From: DHVE2 group archaeon
GTDB taxonomy: Archaea > Thermoplasmatota > Thermoplasmata > Thermoplasmatales > Aciduliprofundaceae
Length of the DNA: 7,343 nt
Reading direction: 5' to 3'
NCBI GenBank assembly: GCA_026986135.1
Contig: JALSPD010000161.1
Coordinates: 1 to 7,343, forward strand
This document shows positions 1 through 6,377 of the stretch, piece by piece. The number at the start of each line of letters is the position of its first letter. Position 1 is the stretch's first letter. Below the pieces are notes generated by a model, which had not been told where the DNA came from, searched no databases, and saw nothing but the letters and a program-made list of their open reading frames with translations. The position numbers were made by a program, and so were the translations under genes.

Positions 1-1
1 C

Positions 2-469
2 GAAAAGGAAGTTAAATACTTCATAAACACAGGGGACATCCCTGAGGAAAACATATACTACCTGACCGTTACTGGCCTGAGCATGGAGAATGGAGACGAT
101 GGATCGGTGGGAAGAGGAAACAGGGTGAACGGGCTCATAACACCCTACAGACCCATGAGCATGGAAGCTTCCGCAGGAAAGAATCCTGTTACCCATGTTG
201 GTAAGCTATACAACATTCTTGCATTCAAAATAGCCGAGGATATTGTTAAGGAAGCTGGCGGAGATATAAGGGAGGCGCATGTTAGAATTGTCTCCCAGAT
301 TGGAAAGCCTATTGACCAGCCACAGGTTGCAAGCGTACAGCTAATACCTGCCAAAGGTGTAAACATAGAAAAGTACAAGAAAGATTTCTGGAACATTGCT
401 AACAACTGGCTTGAAAACATTGAGAAGATAACCGAGATGATCCTTAACGACGAAGTTGATGTTTTCTGA
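2..469 (+). CDS. mat: S-adenosylmethionine synthetase, archaeal type (C-terminal part)
   Basis: This is the last 155 codons of an archaeal methionine adenosyltransferase, which makes S-adenosylmethionine from methionine and ATP in the cytoplasm. The reading frame is open from base 2 with no start, so the 5' end lies outside the window; the archaeal family is about 400 residues, so roughly 60% is missing. The decisive stretch is GRGNRVNGLITPYRPMSMEA followed by SAGKNPVTHVGKLYN, a hallmark of the archaeal enzyme and unlike bacterial MetK. The later part (REAHVRIVSQIGKPIDQP) also fits the family. The gene stops at TGA 467-469 and converges on an acetyltransferase gene ending 22 bases away. Internal ATG codons (such as that at 83) are not the real start because the homologous sequence continues upstream of them. 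The family call is very secure. Confidence 0.96.
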   Translation, partial: EKEVKYFINTGDIPEENIYYLTVTGLSMENGDDGSVGRGNRVNGLITPYRPMSMEASAGKNPVTHVGKLYNILAFKIAEDIVKEAGGDIREAHVRIVSQIGKPIDQPQVASVQLIPAKGVNIEKYKKDFWNIANNWLENIEKITEMILNDEVDVF

Positions 470-480
470 TCTCCTCCAAC

Positions 481-493
481 AATATTTTTGTTT
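481..493 (+). terminator. T-rich terminator after the S-adenosylmethionine synthetase gene
   Basis: A T-rich run (five T at 485-489, then TTT at 491-493) starts about 12 bases after the stop codon. Archaeal transcription ends at such oligo-T tracts without a hairpin. The tract overlaps the last codons of the convergent acetyltransferase gene. No matching T tract is seen for transcripts coming the other way. Confidence 0.45.
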
Positions 494-923
494 AAATCAT
501 CCTCCACATAATATAAGCGGGATCGCCGTTTGAATAGTAGTTCTCAACCCTTGAAACTATCTGGAATCCTCTGTTGGTGTAGAATCTTATTGCGGAATAA
601 TTATTAACACGCACCTCCAGAGATACAGTCTCAATACCCTCACTCTTACAGGATAACAGAAACCTGTTTAAAAGGGCAGTACCTACTCCCTTTCCCCTGT
701 AGGGTTCATCCACTGCAAGCATTAAAATTCTTGCGTTTTTACCATATTTACTTCCAGCGATGAAGCCAACCACATCCACAAGCTCAGCAACAAAAAAACC
801 ATCTGGCCAGGCATGGTAGATATCCCTAATAAGGTCTAGAGAGTATCTCTCAGTTAGATTTTCAAATGCTATTCTGAACACATCGTATATATCATCTTCC
901 CTGAATTTACGAATGTGATACAT
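492..923 (-). CDS. GNAT-family N-acetyltransferase, RimI/Ard1-like
   Basis: A 143-residue acetyltransferase of the GNAT fold, most like RimI and the archaeal Ard1 enzymes that acetylate protein N-termini using acetyl-CoA. Motif A, the acetyl-CoA pyrophosphate loop, is RGKGVGTALL at residues 76-85, after the strand RILMLAVDEPY. It is followed by LEVRVNNYSAIRFYTNRGF (about 102-120), the usual motif B, and a C-terminal YYSNGDPAYIMWR. The last segment matches the YYxDGEDAYLM of RimI/Ard1, with an altered acidic pair (GDPAY). The protein is close to the normal 140-170 residue length. ATG 923 is chosen because GGAGGAG lies 8 bases upstream; an in-frame TTG at 944 would add seven unconserved residues. 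The start lies inside the 3' end of hutI, so the two are probably co-transcribed. The protein or small-molecule substrate cannot be read from the sequence. Confidence 0.9.
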   Translation of the reverse strand: MYHIRKFREDDIYDVFRIAFENLTERYSLDLIRDIYHAWPDGFFVAELVDVVGFIAGSKYGKNARILMLAVDEPYRGKGVGTALLNRFLLSCKSEGIETVSLEVRVNNYSAIRFYTNRGFQIVSRVENYYSNGDPAYIMWRMI

Positions 924-2133
924 CCATCCTTCTCCTCCATACAATCCTCCCTTTCTTGATTACTGTATCCACCAGATTAACACCAAAATGATACCCTATC
1001 TGCTGATAATTTTCTGCATCCATAATAATAATGTCTGCCTGCTTTCCTTTTTCTATGGACCCAATAACATCGCTTCTACCTATGGCTGCGGCTGCATTTA
1101 TTGTACTTGCAGCAATCGCCTCTTCTGGAAGCATTCGCATCTGGGTTATTGCCAGCGAGATTACCATCTGCATGCTCTCTGTGTAGGCATTTGGGTTCAA
1201 ATCCGTTGCAAGAGCCACGGGAATGCCACGCCTTATGAACTCTCGCGCCCTCGCGTATTCCCTGCTCAAAAGCATATAGGGTGTGGCAGGAAGGAATACT
1301 GCGATTGTGCCCGACCCTTCCAGAGCATCCAAGCTCTCATCACCTGTTTTCACAAGATGATCCACCGAAATGGCCCCCACCTCCACCCCCACACGGGTAC
1401 ATCCAATATCGCAGATCTCATCCGCATGTATCTTTGGGATCAATCCATGCTTTTTACCAGACTCCAAGTAATATCTGGATTCATCGGCAGAAAATACGCC
1501 CTTCTCACAGAATATATCAATGAACTCAGCCAGACCTGATATTTTCGGGATGACCTCTTCAACAAGAAACTCAATGTATTCTCCGGAATCTTTAAACTCA
1601 GGTGGTACTGCATGAGCACCCAGGAACGTAGGAACAACCTCAATAGGGTGTGAGATACCATTTATAACGTGGAGAATCTTCAGTTCATTTTCGTAATCAA
1701 GCCCATATCCGCTTTTTGCCTCGGCGGTGGTGGTTCCATTTATAAGCATATAATCAAGACGCCTGGTAGTTTCCCGTATAAGATCCTGTATACTCGCAGA
1801 TCTGGTGGCACGTACAGTGCGAAGGATACCTCCACCCATTTTAAGTATTTCCAGATAGGTGCGACCCTTGAGTTTCAGATAAAGTTCGTTTTCACGTGTT
1901 CCTGAGAAAATCAGATGGGTATGGGGATCCACAAACCCGGGAAGCACTATTTTTCCAGATGCATCTATTTCATCTTCTGCGCTATTCTTAAGATCCCTTG
2001 TTGTTCCAATCTCCACTATTTTACTGCCTTCAATCAGAACTGCACCATCTTCAATTATAGCCAAATCGTAGCTATCCTTTCTCACACCTCCCTCCAGGGT
2101 TATCAGCTGAGACGCGTTTTTTACGAGGAGCAT
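907..2133 (-). CDS. hutI: Imidazolonepropionase
   Basis: A complete 408-residue imidazolonepropionase, the amidohydrolase that opens the imidazolone ring of 4-imidazolone-5-propionate to give N-formimino-L-glutamate, the third step of histidine degradation. Family marks in order: the metal ligands in PGFVDPHTHLIFSGTRENE (H71, H73); TTTAEAKSGYGL (about 134-145), a substrate-side signature of HutI; GAHAVPPEF (H174); KIHADE (metal ligand H236); SVDHL (H259); and ATDLNPN (metal ligand D311). Length and motif order match bacterial and Thermoplasma-type HutI. ATG 2133 is the only ordinary start, since an in-frame TAG lies eight codons upstream. A TATA-like element about 30 bases upstream suggests a leaderless or nearly leaderless message, although an SD-like GGGAGGT sits 15 bases upstream. 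The 3' end overlaps the acetyltransferase gene. No hutH, hutU or later-step gene is in view. Confidence 0.95.
   Translation of the reverse strand: MLLVKNASQLITLEGGVRKDSYDLAIIEDGAVLIEGSKIVEIGTTRDLKNSAEDEIDASGKIVLPGFVDPHTHLIFSGTRENELYLKLKGRTYLEILKMGGGILRTVRATRSASIQDLIRETTRRLDYMLINGTTTAEAKSGYGLDYENELKILHVINGISHPIEVVPTFLGAHAVPPEFKDSGEYIEFLVEEVIPKISGLAEFIDIFCEKGVFSADESRYYLESGKKHGLIPKIHADEICDIGCTRVGVEVGAISVDHLVKTGDESLDALEGSGTIAVFLPATPYMLLSREYARAREFIRRGIPVALATDLNPNAYTESMQMVISLAITQMRMLPEEAIAASTINAAAAIGRSDVIGSIEKGKQADIIIMDAENYQQIGYHFGVNLVDTVIKKGRIVWRRRMDVSHS
932..938 (-). promoter_or_regulatory. Shine-Dalgarno site of the acetyltransferase gene
   Basis: GGAGGAG on the minus strand, 8 bases before ATG 923 and inside the hutI coding sequence. 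It decides in favour of the ATG over the upstream in-frame TTG at 944, which would place this site inside the coding region. Confidence 0.7.
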
Positions 2134-2156
2134 ACAGAGGTAAATGCAACCTCCCT

Positions 2157-2167
2157 AAATAAATATA
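2157..2167 (-). promoter_or_regulatory. hutI: TATA box of the hutI unit
   Basis: On the minus strand this reads TATATTTATTT, centred about 30 bases before the hutI ATG. An archaeal TATA box directs initiation roughly 25 bases downstream, giving a 5' leader of only a few bases. In that case the SD-like GGGAGGT (2149-2155) would not be in the message. Confidence 0.5.
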
Positions 2168-2202
2168 CGCAAAATGACCACCACAGGATTTGGAGATAAT
2201 CT

Positions 2203-2209
2203 CTTATTT
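2203..2209 (+). promoter_or_regulatory. Weak TATA-like element of the cysteine hydrolase operon
   Basis: CTTATTT lies about 24 bases before ATG 2230, the spacing expected for a leaderless archaeal message, and no Shine-Dalgarno sequence precedes that ATG. A short inverted repeat, GAGATAATCTC at 2193-2203, abuts it. The match to a TATA box is poor, so the call rests mainly on position. Confidence 0.35.
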
Positions 2210-2229
2210 GTAAGTGTGATTCTGGGTTT

Positions 2230-2877
2230 ATGAAGGGCAGATTCCCGAATAGCAATTATCTCAACGATGCGTTCATCGCGAAAATGAAAGAAAAATATTA
2301 CCGAAAAAGCAAGATGCCCGAGATGCCACGGAATTTTGCGATTCTAGGAATAGATCTTCAGAGAATATTCCTTCAGGAGGGGGGCAGAGCATATCTGCCA
2401 TCATCACCCACCCTGATGGATCGGCTCATTCCATTTTACAGATACGCCAGAAAAAATGGCATAAAAATCATACTGACACGGCATTGCCACAAGAAACCAG
2501 AAATCATGGCACTCTGGTGGAGAGACGAAATGAGATGCGACGATAATGAAACAGAAATTGTGGAGCGAGTAGAAGAACTTGGAGATATTGTAATTCAGAA
2601 GAGAACCTATGATGCCTTCTATAAAACCAACCTGGAGGAGATACTGAAGAGGGAAAATGTTGAAACTGTTGTTGTGACGGGAGTTATGACCCATCTCTGC
2701 TGTGAAACCACTGCACGCTCTGCATTCGTTAGGGGATTCAATGTGATTTTCCCAATAGATGGAACAATAACAAAAAACGAAAAATTTCATGAGGGTACCC
2801 TCAGATATCTTTCCCATGGCTTTGCACCCACCCCCGATTTAAAGGAGGTAATTGGATGGATGCAACAGTTGCAATAA
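2230..2877 (+). CDS. Isochorismatase/nicotinamidase-superfamily cysteine hydrolase
   Basis: A 215-residue member of the isochorismatase-like hydrolase superfamily. These enzymes share an Asp-Lys-Cys triad and cleave amide, ureide or vinyl-ether bonds. Visible here are D42 in ILGIDLQ, K124 in VIQKRTYDAFY, and C157 in GVMTHLCCETTARSAF (151-166), which contains the cis-peptide turn before the nucleophile. C157 sits six residues after the motif glycine as in relatives; C158 is an unusual neighbouring second cysteine. TRHCHKKPE (83-91) fits the pocket region. About 35 residues precede the first core strand, as in true isochorismatases, so ATG 2230 is kept although Met29 and Met32 are possible alternatives. 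The enzyme is soluble, with no signal peptide. It is the first gene of a three-gene operon and its end overlaps the next gene by 22 bases. The substrate is unknown: no siderophore, chorismate or NAD genes are nearby to point to one. Confidence 0.9.
   Translation: MKGRFPNSNYLNDAFIAKMKEKYYRKSKMPEMPRNFAILGIDLQRIFLQEGGRAYLPSSPTLMDRLIPFYRYARKNGIKIILTRHCHKKPEIMALWWRDEMRCDDNETEIVERVEELGDIVIQKRTYDAFYKTNLEEILKRENVETVVVTGVMTHLCCETTARSAFVRGFNVIFPIDGTITKNEKFHEGTLRYLSHGFAPTPDLKEVIGWMQQLQ
2841..2849 (+). promoter_or_regulatory. Shine-Dalgarno site of the flavoprotein gene
   Basis: AAAGGAGGT, a near-perfect complement to the 16S rRNA 3' end, 6 bases before ATG 2856 and inside the end of the upstream hydrolase gene. 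It fixes the start of the flavoprotein and supports translational coupling. Confidence 0.85.
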
Positions 2878-3647
2878 TTGGAGCGGGCCCTGCGGGCATA
2901 AGTGCAGGGGTTATGCTTGCGAGATACGGAATTGACTCCGTAATATATGAAGCTAATAAGGTGGGTGGGTTAATAGAAAACGCATACAGGGTTGATAACA
3001 CCATGCTCTATCCATCCGGCATAAAAGGAATGGATTTTGTAAAAATCCTTGAGAAATATGTGGAAAAGTACGATCTTGAAGTGGTGAAAGGTGAAATAAA
3101 AAAGGTGAAGGTGGAGGATGCATTCGTTCTGGAACCTATGAAAAGGAGATACAGGTATCTCATTGTGGCAACAGGCACAAGGCCCAGAAAATTGCCTTTT
3201 AGGGGTGTGTATTACCATGTGGTGGATATTAAAGATGACCCTGAAAATGCACTGATAATAGGCGAAGGAGACATAGCCCTTGATTATGCCTTAAGCCTCT
3301 CCGAGAGAGCAAAAAATGTGACGGTTCTTTACAGAAGTAAAATAAGGGCAATACCCTCCCTTGTCAAGGAGGTTAAAAAAAGAAAAAATGTGAATCTTGT
3401 GAAGGGAGAAATTGTGAGTGTTGAGGATGAAATAAAAACCACCGCAGGAGTTATGTCTGCTGATACGATAATTGGGGCAATTGGACGGATACCCAATATA
3501 GAAATAGTGGATGGTATTACCTCACCTCGAATGTTCCTTATAGGTGATGTTAAAAATGGAATATACAGGCAAACATCCCTGGCAATAGCGGATGGGATAC
3601 GTGCCGCAATGAAAATATGGAGGTGTAATAATGGAGATTCTTGCTGA
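2856..3647 (+). CDS. Thioredoxin-reductase-like FAD/NAD(P) oxidoreductase without CxxC
   Basis: A 263-residue two-dinucleotide-domain flavoprotein related to thioredoxin reductases. The FAD-binding Rossmann motif is VAIIGAGPAGISAG (5-18), followed by a YEANKVGG glycine stretch (31-38). ATGTRP (105-110) is the link back to FAD. The NAD(P) domain has ALIIGEGDIALDYA (132-145). A late MFLIGDV (226-232) and RQTSLAIADGIRAA (238-251) contact the flavin. It is shorter than the usual 310-330 residues. The NAD domain lacks the redox-active CxxC that thioredoxin reductase carries; the only cysteines are C257 and C263 at the extreme C-terminus. It therefore probably does not reduce thioredoxin, and could instead pass electrons from NAD(P)H to a ferredoxin, flavodoxin or partner enzyme. 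The start is fixed by a strong ribosome binding site. It overlaps the radical SAM gene by 17 bases, so the two are likely made together. Confidence 0.88.
   Translation: MDATVAIIGAGPAGISAGVMLARYGIDSVIYEANKVGGLIENAYRVDNTMLYPSGIKGMDFVKILEKYVEKYDLEVVKGEIKKVKVEDAFVLEPMKRRYRYLIVATGTRPRKLPFRGVYYHVVDIKDDPENALIIGEGDIALDYALSLSERAKNVTVLYRSKIRAIPSLVKEVKKRKNVNLVKGEIVSVEDEIKTTAGVMSADTIIGAIGRIPNIEIVDGITSPRMFLIGDVKNGIYRQTSLAIADGIRAAMKIWRCNNGDSC
3619..3625 (+). promoter_or_regulatory. Shine-Dalgarno site of the radical SAM gene
   Basis: GGAGGTG lies 5 bases before ATG 3631 and within the end of the flavoprotein gene, fixing the start of the radical SAM protein. Confidence 0.8.
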
Positions 3648-4461
3648 AATAGGAGACGAAGAGATAGCAAAAGTATACATTGGAAAAACCTCCAAGGGAA
3701 ACATAGTTGAGTTCGTTGAATCAACACCCACGTATAACCCATACGAAAAGTGGGTTTTGATTGTATCAACATTAAATGGCTGTCCAGTGGGATGCATGAT
3801 GTGTGATGCAGGGACCTTTTACCATGGAAGGCTGAGCTATGAGGAGATCATGGGGCAAATAAACCATGCGATACATAAGAAATTCCCTGATGGAAATGTT
3901 GAGTCAAAGAAATTTAAAATACAGTTTGCCAGAATGGGCGAACCAACATTTAATCCTGCGGTGCTTGATGTGATTGTGGATCTTGGAAAGAGATACGAAA
4001 ACTTCTTCCCTTCTCTATCTACTGTTGCACCAATTGGTGTGGATTCATTCTTTAATAAACTTATTGAAATAAAAAAGAGAATGTATCCCGATAGATTTCA
4101 GCTTCAATTCTCAATTCACACCACCAATGAAACCATGAGGGATAAATTGATCCCTATAAAAAAATGGAGTTTCAAGAAGATCGCAGAGTACGGTTCAAAA
4201 TTCTATGACGATGGAGGCCTCAAAATAACCCTTAACTTTGCTCTTGCCAAAGAGAACGAGGTAAGTGCAAAGGTTATATCAAGATACTTCCCTGAAGATC
4301 GTTTTCTCATAAAAATAACACCCATAAATCCCACAGGTATCGGAGATACCAGAGAAAATGAGATCGGCTCAAACTGTGGAATGTACGTACTTCGTTATGT
4401 GAAGGAAAAGGAACCTCTAAATAATTCCTATACGATGGTTCCTGAAACGCTCCACATATAA
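3631..4461 (+). CDS. RlmN/Cfr-like radical SAM protein, shortened form
   Basis: A 276-residue radical SAM protein. The 4Fe-4S site is CPVGCMMC (C51, C55, C58), the CxxxCxxC pattern. The surrounding sequence resembles the methyltransferase RlmN: EEIMGQI (71-77), FARMGEPTFN (99-108), SLSTVAP (128-134), FSIHTTNETMRDKLIPIKKW (160-179) and IKITPINP (227-234). RlmN is about 380 residues; the accessory N-terminal domain is absent. The RlmN cysteine seven residues before the first cluster cysteine (C118 in E. coli) is Ile44 here. TRENEIGSNCG (240-250) can be aligned with the RlmN segment TRGDDIDAACG, which would make C249 the counterpart of the methyl-carrying cysteine, with about 35 residues deleted before it. 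It is therefore not a standard 23S rRNA A2503 methyltransferase; its substrate is unknown. It is last in its operon, behind the flavoprotein, a possible electron donor. The family call is secure and the function is not. Confidence 0.88.
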   Translation: MEILAEIGDEEIAKVYIGKTSKGNIVEFVESTPTYNPYEKWVLIVSTLNGCPVGCMMCDAGTFYHGRLSYEEIMGQINHAIHKKFPDGNVESKKFKIQFARMGEPTFNPAVLDVIVDLGKRYENFFPSLSTVAPIGVDSFFNKLIEIKKRMYPDRFQLQFSIHTTNETMRDKLIPIKKWSFKKIAEYGSKFYDDGGLKITLNFALAKENEVSAKVISRYFPEDRFLIKITPINPTGIGDTRENEIGSNCGMYVLRYVKEKEPLNNSYTMVPETLHI

Positions 4462-4463
4462 CC

Positions 4464-4511
4464 ATATTTCTAAGCACATATTCCCCAAATCTTTATTGCC
4501 ACTATTTTACC
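4464..4511 (+). terminator. T-rich region after the three-gene operon
   Basis: Between the radical SAM stop codon and 4511 there are several short T runs (around 4470, 4492 and 4505), typical of weak stepwise archaeal termination. No hairpin is evident. The convergent thermosome gene ends at 4585. Confidence 0.3.
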
Positions 4512-4547
4512 ATTATTGCGGAGAATCAAACATCAGAGACGAAGATC

Positions 4548-4576
4548 AAAAATTCAATACTCAAAAGTAAAAATAA
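4548..4576 (-). terminator. Oligo-T terminator after the thermosome gene
   Basis: On the minus strand, 9-37 bases beyond the thermosome stop codon, the message would run through TTATTTTTACTTTT and then a further TTTTT. Repeated oligo-T tracts without a hairpin are how archaeal transcription stops. Confidence 0.5.
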
Positions 4577-4584
4577 TGGAAAAA

Positions 4585-6243
4585 TTACATCATTCCGGGC
4601 ATTCCGCCCATGCCACCTGGGCCACCCATGCCTCCCATATCACCGCCTGGGCCTTTGCCCTTGTCCTTATCGGTGCCCTTCGCTGCGATGACATCGTCAA
4701 TACGCAGTATCATTGTGGCCACTTCGGTGGCACTCTCAATAGCCTGCTTTTTCACGCGTAGAGGTTCAATAACCTTCCTCTCCACCATATCCGCTATAGT
4801 ACCTTCAAACACATCAACACCAGCGTACCTGTTGCCCTTCTGATGCTCTGCCTTTAGTTTCATCATTATATCAATGGCATCAAGTCCGGCATTCTCTGCA
4901 AGTGTGCGCGGTATTATTTCAAGGGCATCTGCGAATTTTTCAATGGCAAGCTGCTCTCTTCCACCGACGCTTGGAGCATACTCACGAAGCTTCATTGCAA
5001 GCTCAATCTCGGTGGCTCCACCGCCAGGCACTGCTACACCATCTTCAAGGGCAACTCCCACAACCTTGAGAGCATCATGAAGGGCACGATCCACCTCATC
5101 AACCACATGCTCTGTTCCGCCACGTATCAGAATGCTCACACTCTTGGGATTCTTGCATCCCATAACGAAGGTCATGTGGTCCTCGCCAATCTTGCGCTCC
5201 TCCACGACTTCTGCATATCCAAGATCGTCCTCGCTGAGATCATCAAGATTGGTTATTATCTTTGCGCCTGTTGCTTTGGAGAGTTTCTCCATATCACTCT
5301 TCTTCACACGGCGAACCGCATATATACCGTACTTTGCCATATAGTGCTGGGCAAGATCATCTATTGCCTTCTGGCAGAACACCACATTTGCTCCTACTTC
5401 CTTAACCTTCTCAACCATCTTCCTTATCTCCTCTGCTTCCTGGTCAAGGAATGCCTGAATGTCCTCAGGTCTGTTTATCTGTATCTTTGCGCTTATTTCA
5501 GTCTTTTTGACTTCAAAACCTGTATTTATAAGTGCTATCTTTGCCTTCTCTACCCTCTTGGGCATGCGTGGATGCACCTTCTCCTTATCAAGGATAATAC
5601 CATCAATCAGTTCGGTATCCCTTATTCCACCGCCCTGCTTCTTCTCCACCTTTATATTATCTACATCCACCACGGTTTTTCCATTTATCTCTTCAGCAAC
5701 CGCTTTAACAGCCTTAACTGCAATATCTGCAAGATACTCTTTGGAGTCACCCACATTCTTTCCGGTCATAGCAGTCATGGCAATTTCCTTGAGTATCTCA
5801 TCATTATCCACCTTTATACCGAGTTCGGGAAGTATCTCCAGAGCTTTCTCGGCAGCCAGCCTATATCCATTTGTTATCACAGTTGGATGCACATTCTGAT
5901 CAAGCAACTCTTCAGCCATCTTAAGAAGCTCACCTGACAGAACCACAGCGCTCGTAGTACCGTCACCAACTTCCGTATCCTGACTCTTTGCAACCTCCAC
6001 CATCATTTTGGCTGCAGGATGAGCAACATCAATCTCCTTAAGGATTGTTGCACCATCATTGGTTATAACTATATCACCAAGGGAATCCACAAGCATTTTA
6101 TCCATTCCCTTTGGACCAAGGGTGGTGCGTACTGCATCTGCTATAGCCTTTGCCACCTCAATGTTTCTCTTCTGTGCCACTCTTCCAGTCTCTCTCTCTG
6201 TTCCCTCTTTGAGAACCAGTATTGGAACCTGTCCTCCCATCAT
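4585..6243 (-). CDS. ths: Thermosome (group II chaperonin) subunit
   Basis: A complete 552-residue subunit of the thermosome, the double-ring ATP-driven protein-folding chamber of the archaeal cytoplasm. ATPase signatures are LGPKGMDKML (42-51), NDGATIL (62-68) and GDGTTSAVVL (93-102). RALHDAL near residue 390 carries the presumed catalytic aspartate, followed by VPGGGATEIE (about 405-414). The tail ends in a GGM-rich repeat (about 534-552) that lies inside the cavity in this family. The N-terminus MMGGQVPILVLKEGT is nearly that of Thermoplasma thermosomes. ATG 6243 is chosen over an in-frame GTG at 6252 because GAGGTGAT ends 4 bases before it and overlaps the GTG; ATG 6240 is also possible. 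It appears to be a single-gene unit with its own strong promoter. Archaea often have two or three paralogues, and which one this is cannot be told here. Confidence 0.98.
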   Translation of the reverse strand: MMGGQVPILVLKEGTERETGRVAQKRNIEVAKAIADAVRTTLGPKGMDKMLVDSLGDIVITNDGATILKEIDVAHPAAKMMVEVAKSQDTEVGDGTTSAVVLSGELLKMAEELLDQNVHPTVITNGYRLAAEKALEILPELGIKVDNDEILKEIAMTAMTGKNVGDSKEYLADIAVKAVKAVAEEINGKTVVDVDNIKVEKKQGGGIRDTELIDGIILDKEKVHPRMPKRVEKAKIALINTGFEVKKTEISAKIQINRPEDIQAFLDQEAEEIRKMVEKVKEVGANVVFCQKAIDDLAQHYMAKYGIYAVRRVKKSDMEKLSKATGAKIITNLDDLSEDDLGYAEVVEERKIGEDHMTFVMGCKNPKSVSILIRGGTEHVVDEVDRALHDALKVVGVALEDGVAVPGGGATEIELAMKLREYAPSVGGREQLAIEKFADALEIIPRTLAENAGLDAIDIMMKLKAEHQKGNRYAGVDVFEGTIADMVERKVIEPLRVKKQAIESATEVATMILRIDDVIAAKGTDKDKGKGPGGDMGGMGGPGGMGGMPGMM

Positions 6244-6247
6244 TTCT

Positions 6248-6255
6248 ATCACCTC
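6248..6255 (-). promoter_or_regulatory. ths: Shine-Dalgarno site of the thermosome gene
   Basis: GAGGTGAT on the minus strand, a full match to the anti-SD, 4 bases before ATG 6243. It includes the alternative GTG at 6252 and so argues against that start. Confidence 0.8.
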
Positions 6256-6277
6256 GGTGGGTGTAAGTTAGTTCTTC

Positions 6278-6285
6278 TATATAAA
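6278..6285 (-). promoter_or_regulatory. ths: TATA box of the thermosome gene
   Basis: TTTATATA on the minus strand is a consensus archaeal TATA box. Initiation about 25 bases downstream would fall near 6257, giving a leader of roughly 14 bases that just contains the ribosome binding site. The BRE region directly upstream overlaps a palindrome at 6284-6299. Confidence 0.75.
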
Positions 6286-6299
6286 GTTAACGATAACTT
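6284..6299. promoter_or_regulatory. Palindrome over the thermosome BRE (candidate operator)
   Basis: The plus strand reads AAGTTA-acga-TAACTT, two perfect 6-base inverted arms with a 4-base spacer. It covers the position of the BRE and touches the TATA box, where a bound repressor would block TBP/TFB. Thermosome genes are usually heat-inducible, so a heat-shock regulator is a reasonable guess. The motif does not obviously match a known archaeal regulator site. Confidence 0.4.
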
Positions 6300-6377
6300 G
6301 GTGTTAAGGATTCAGCAAAGAAAACAGGCAAAACAGACAATGAATGATCTTGCCTACGGAAAATGAAAATAAAATGT

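Noticed and set aside
492..944. TTG 944 start for the acetyltransferase
   Set aside because: It would place the strong GGAGGAG inside the coding region and add residues not seen in RimI/Ard1 proteins; ATG 923 has ideal spacing.
988..1539. A 183-codon plus-strand open frame opposite hutI
   Set aside because: Cysteine- and histidine-rich translation without recognisable motifs; the minus strand encodes full-length imidazolonepropionase across the same span.
2230..2877. Calling the hydrolase a nicotinamidase or a true isochorismatase
   Set aside because: The triad is shared by the whole superfamily, the GVMTHLCCETTA motif does not single out either, and there are no NAD-salvage or siderophore genes nearby.
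4381..4520. Possible frameshift removing the C-terminal part of the radical SAM protein
   Set aside because: The other two frames after 4381 give no RlmN-like C-terminal sequence, and an IGSNCG segment resembling the RlmN C-terminal cysteine motif is already in frame at residues 245-250, so a real internal deletion fits better than a sequencing error.
4588..4665. Repetitive GC-rich sequence near the thermosome 3' end as a DNA repeat element
   Set aside because: It is in-frame coding sequence for the GGM-rich C-terminal tail normal in thermosome subunits.
5077..5937. A long plus-strand open frame of 286 codons opposite the thermosome gene
   Set aside because: It is the antisense shadow of a highly conserved chaperonin gene; its translation is rich in Leu, Ile, His and Cys with no domain pattern, and no promoter or SD precedes it.
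6326..6355. Inverted repeat AGGCAA/TTGCCT in the thermosome-DUF835 gap, as a small RNA or terminator
   Set aside because: Arms of only six bases with an 18-base loop, no T tract after it, and neither neighbouring gene ends there.
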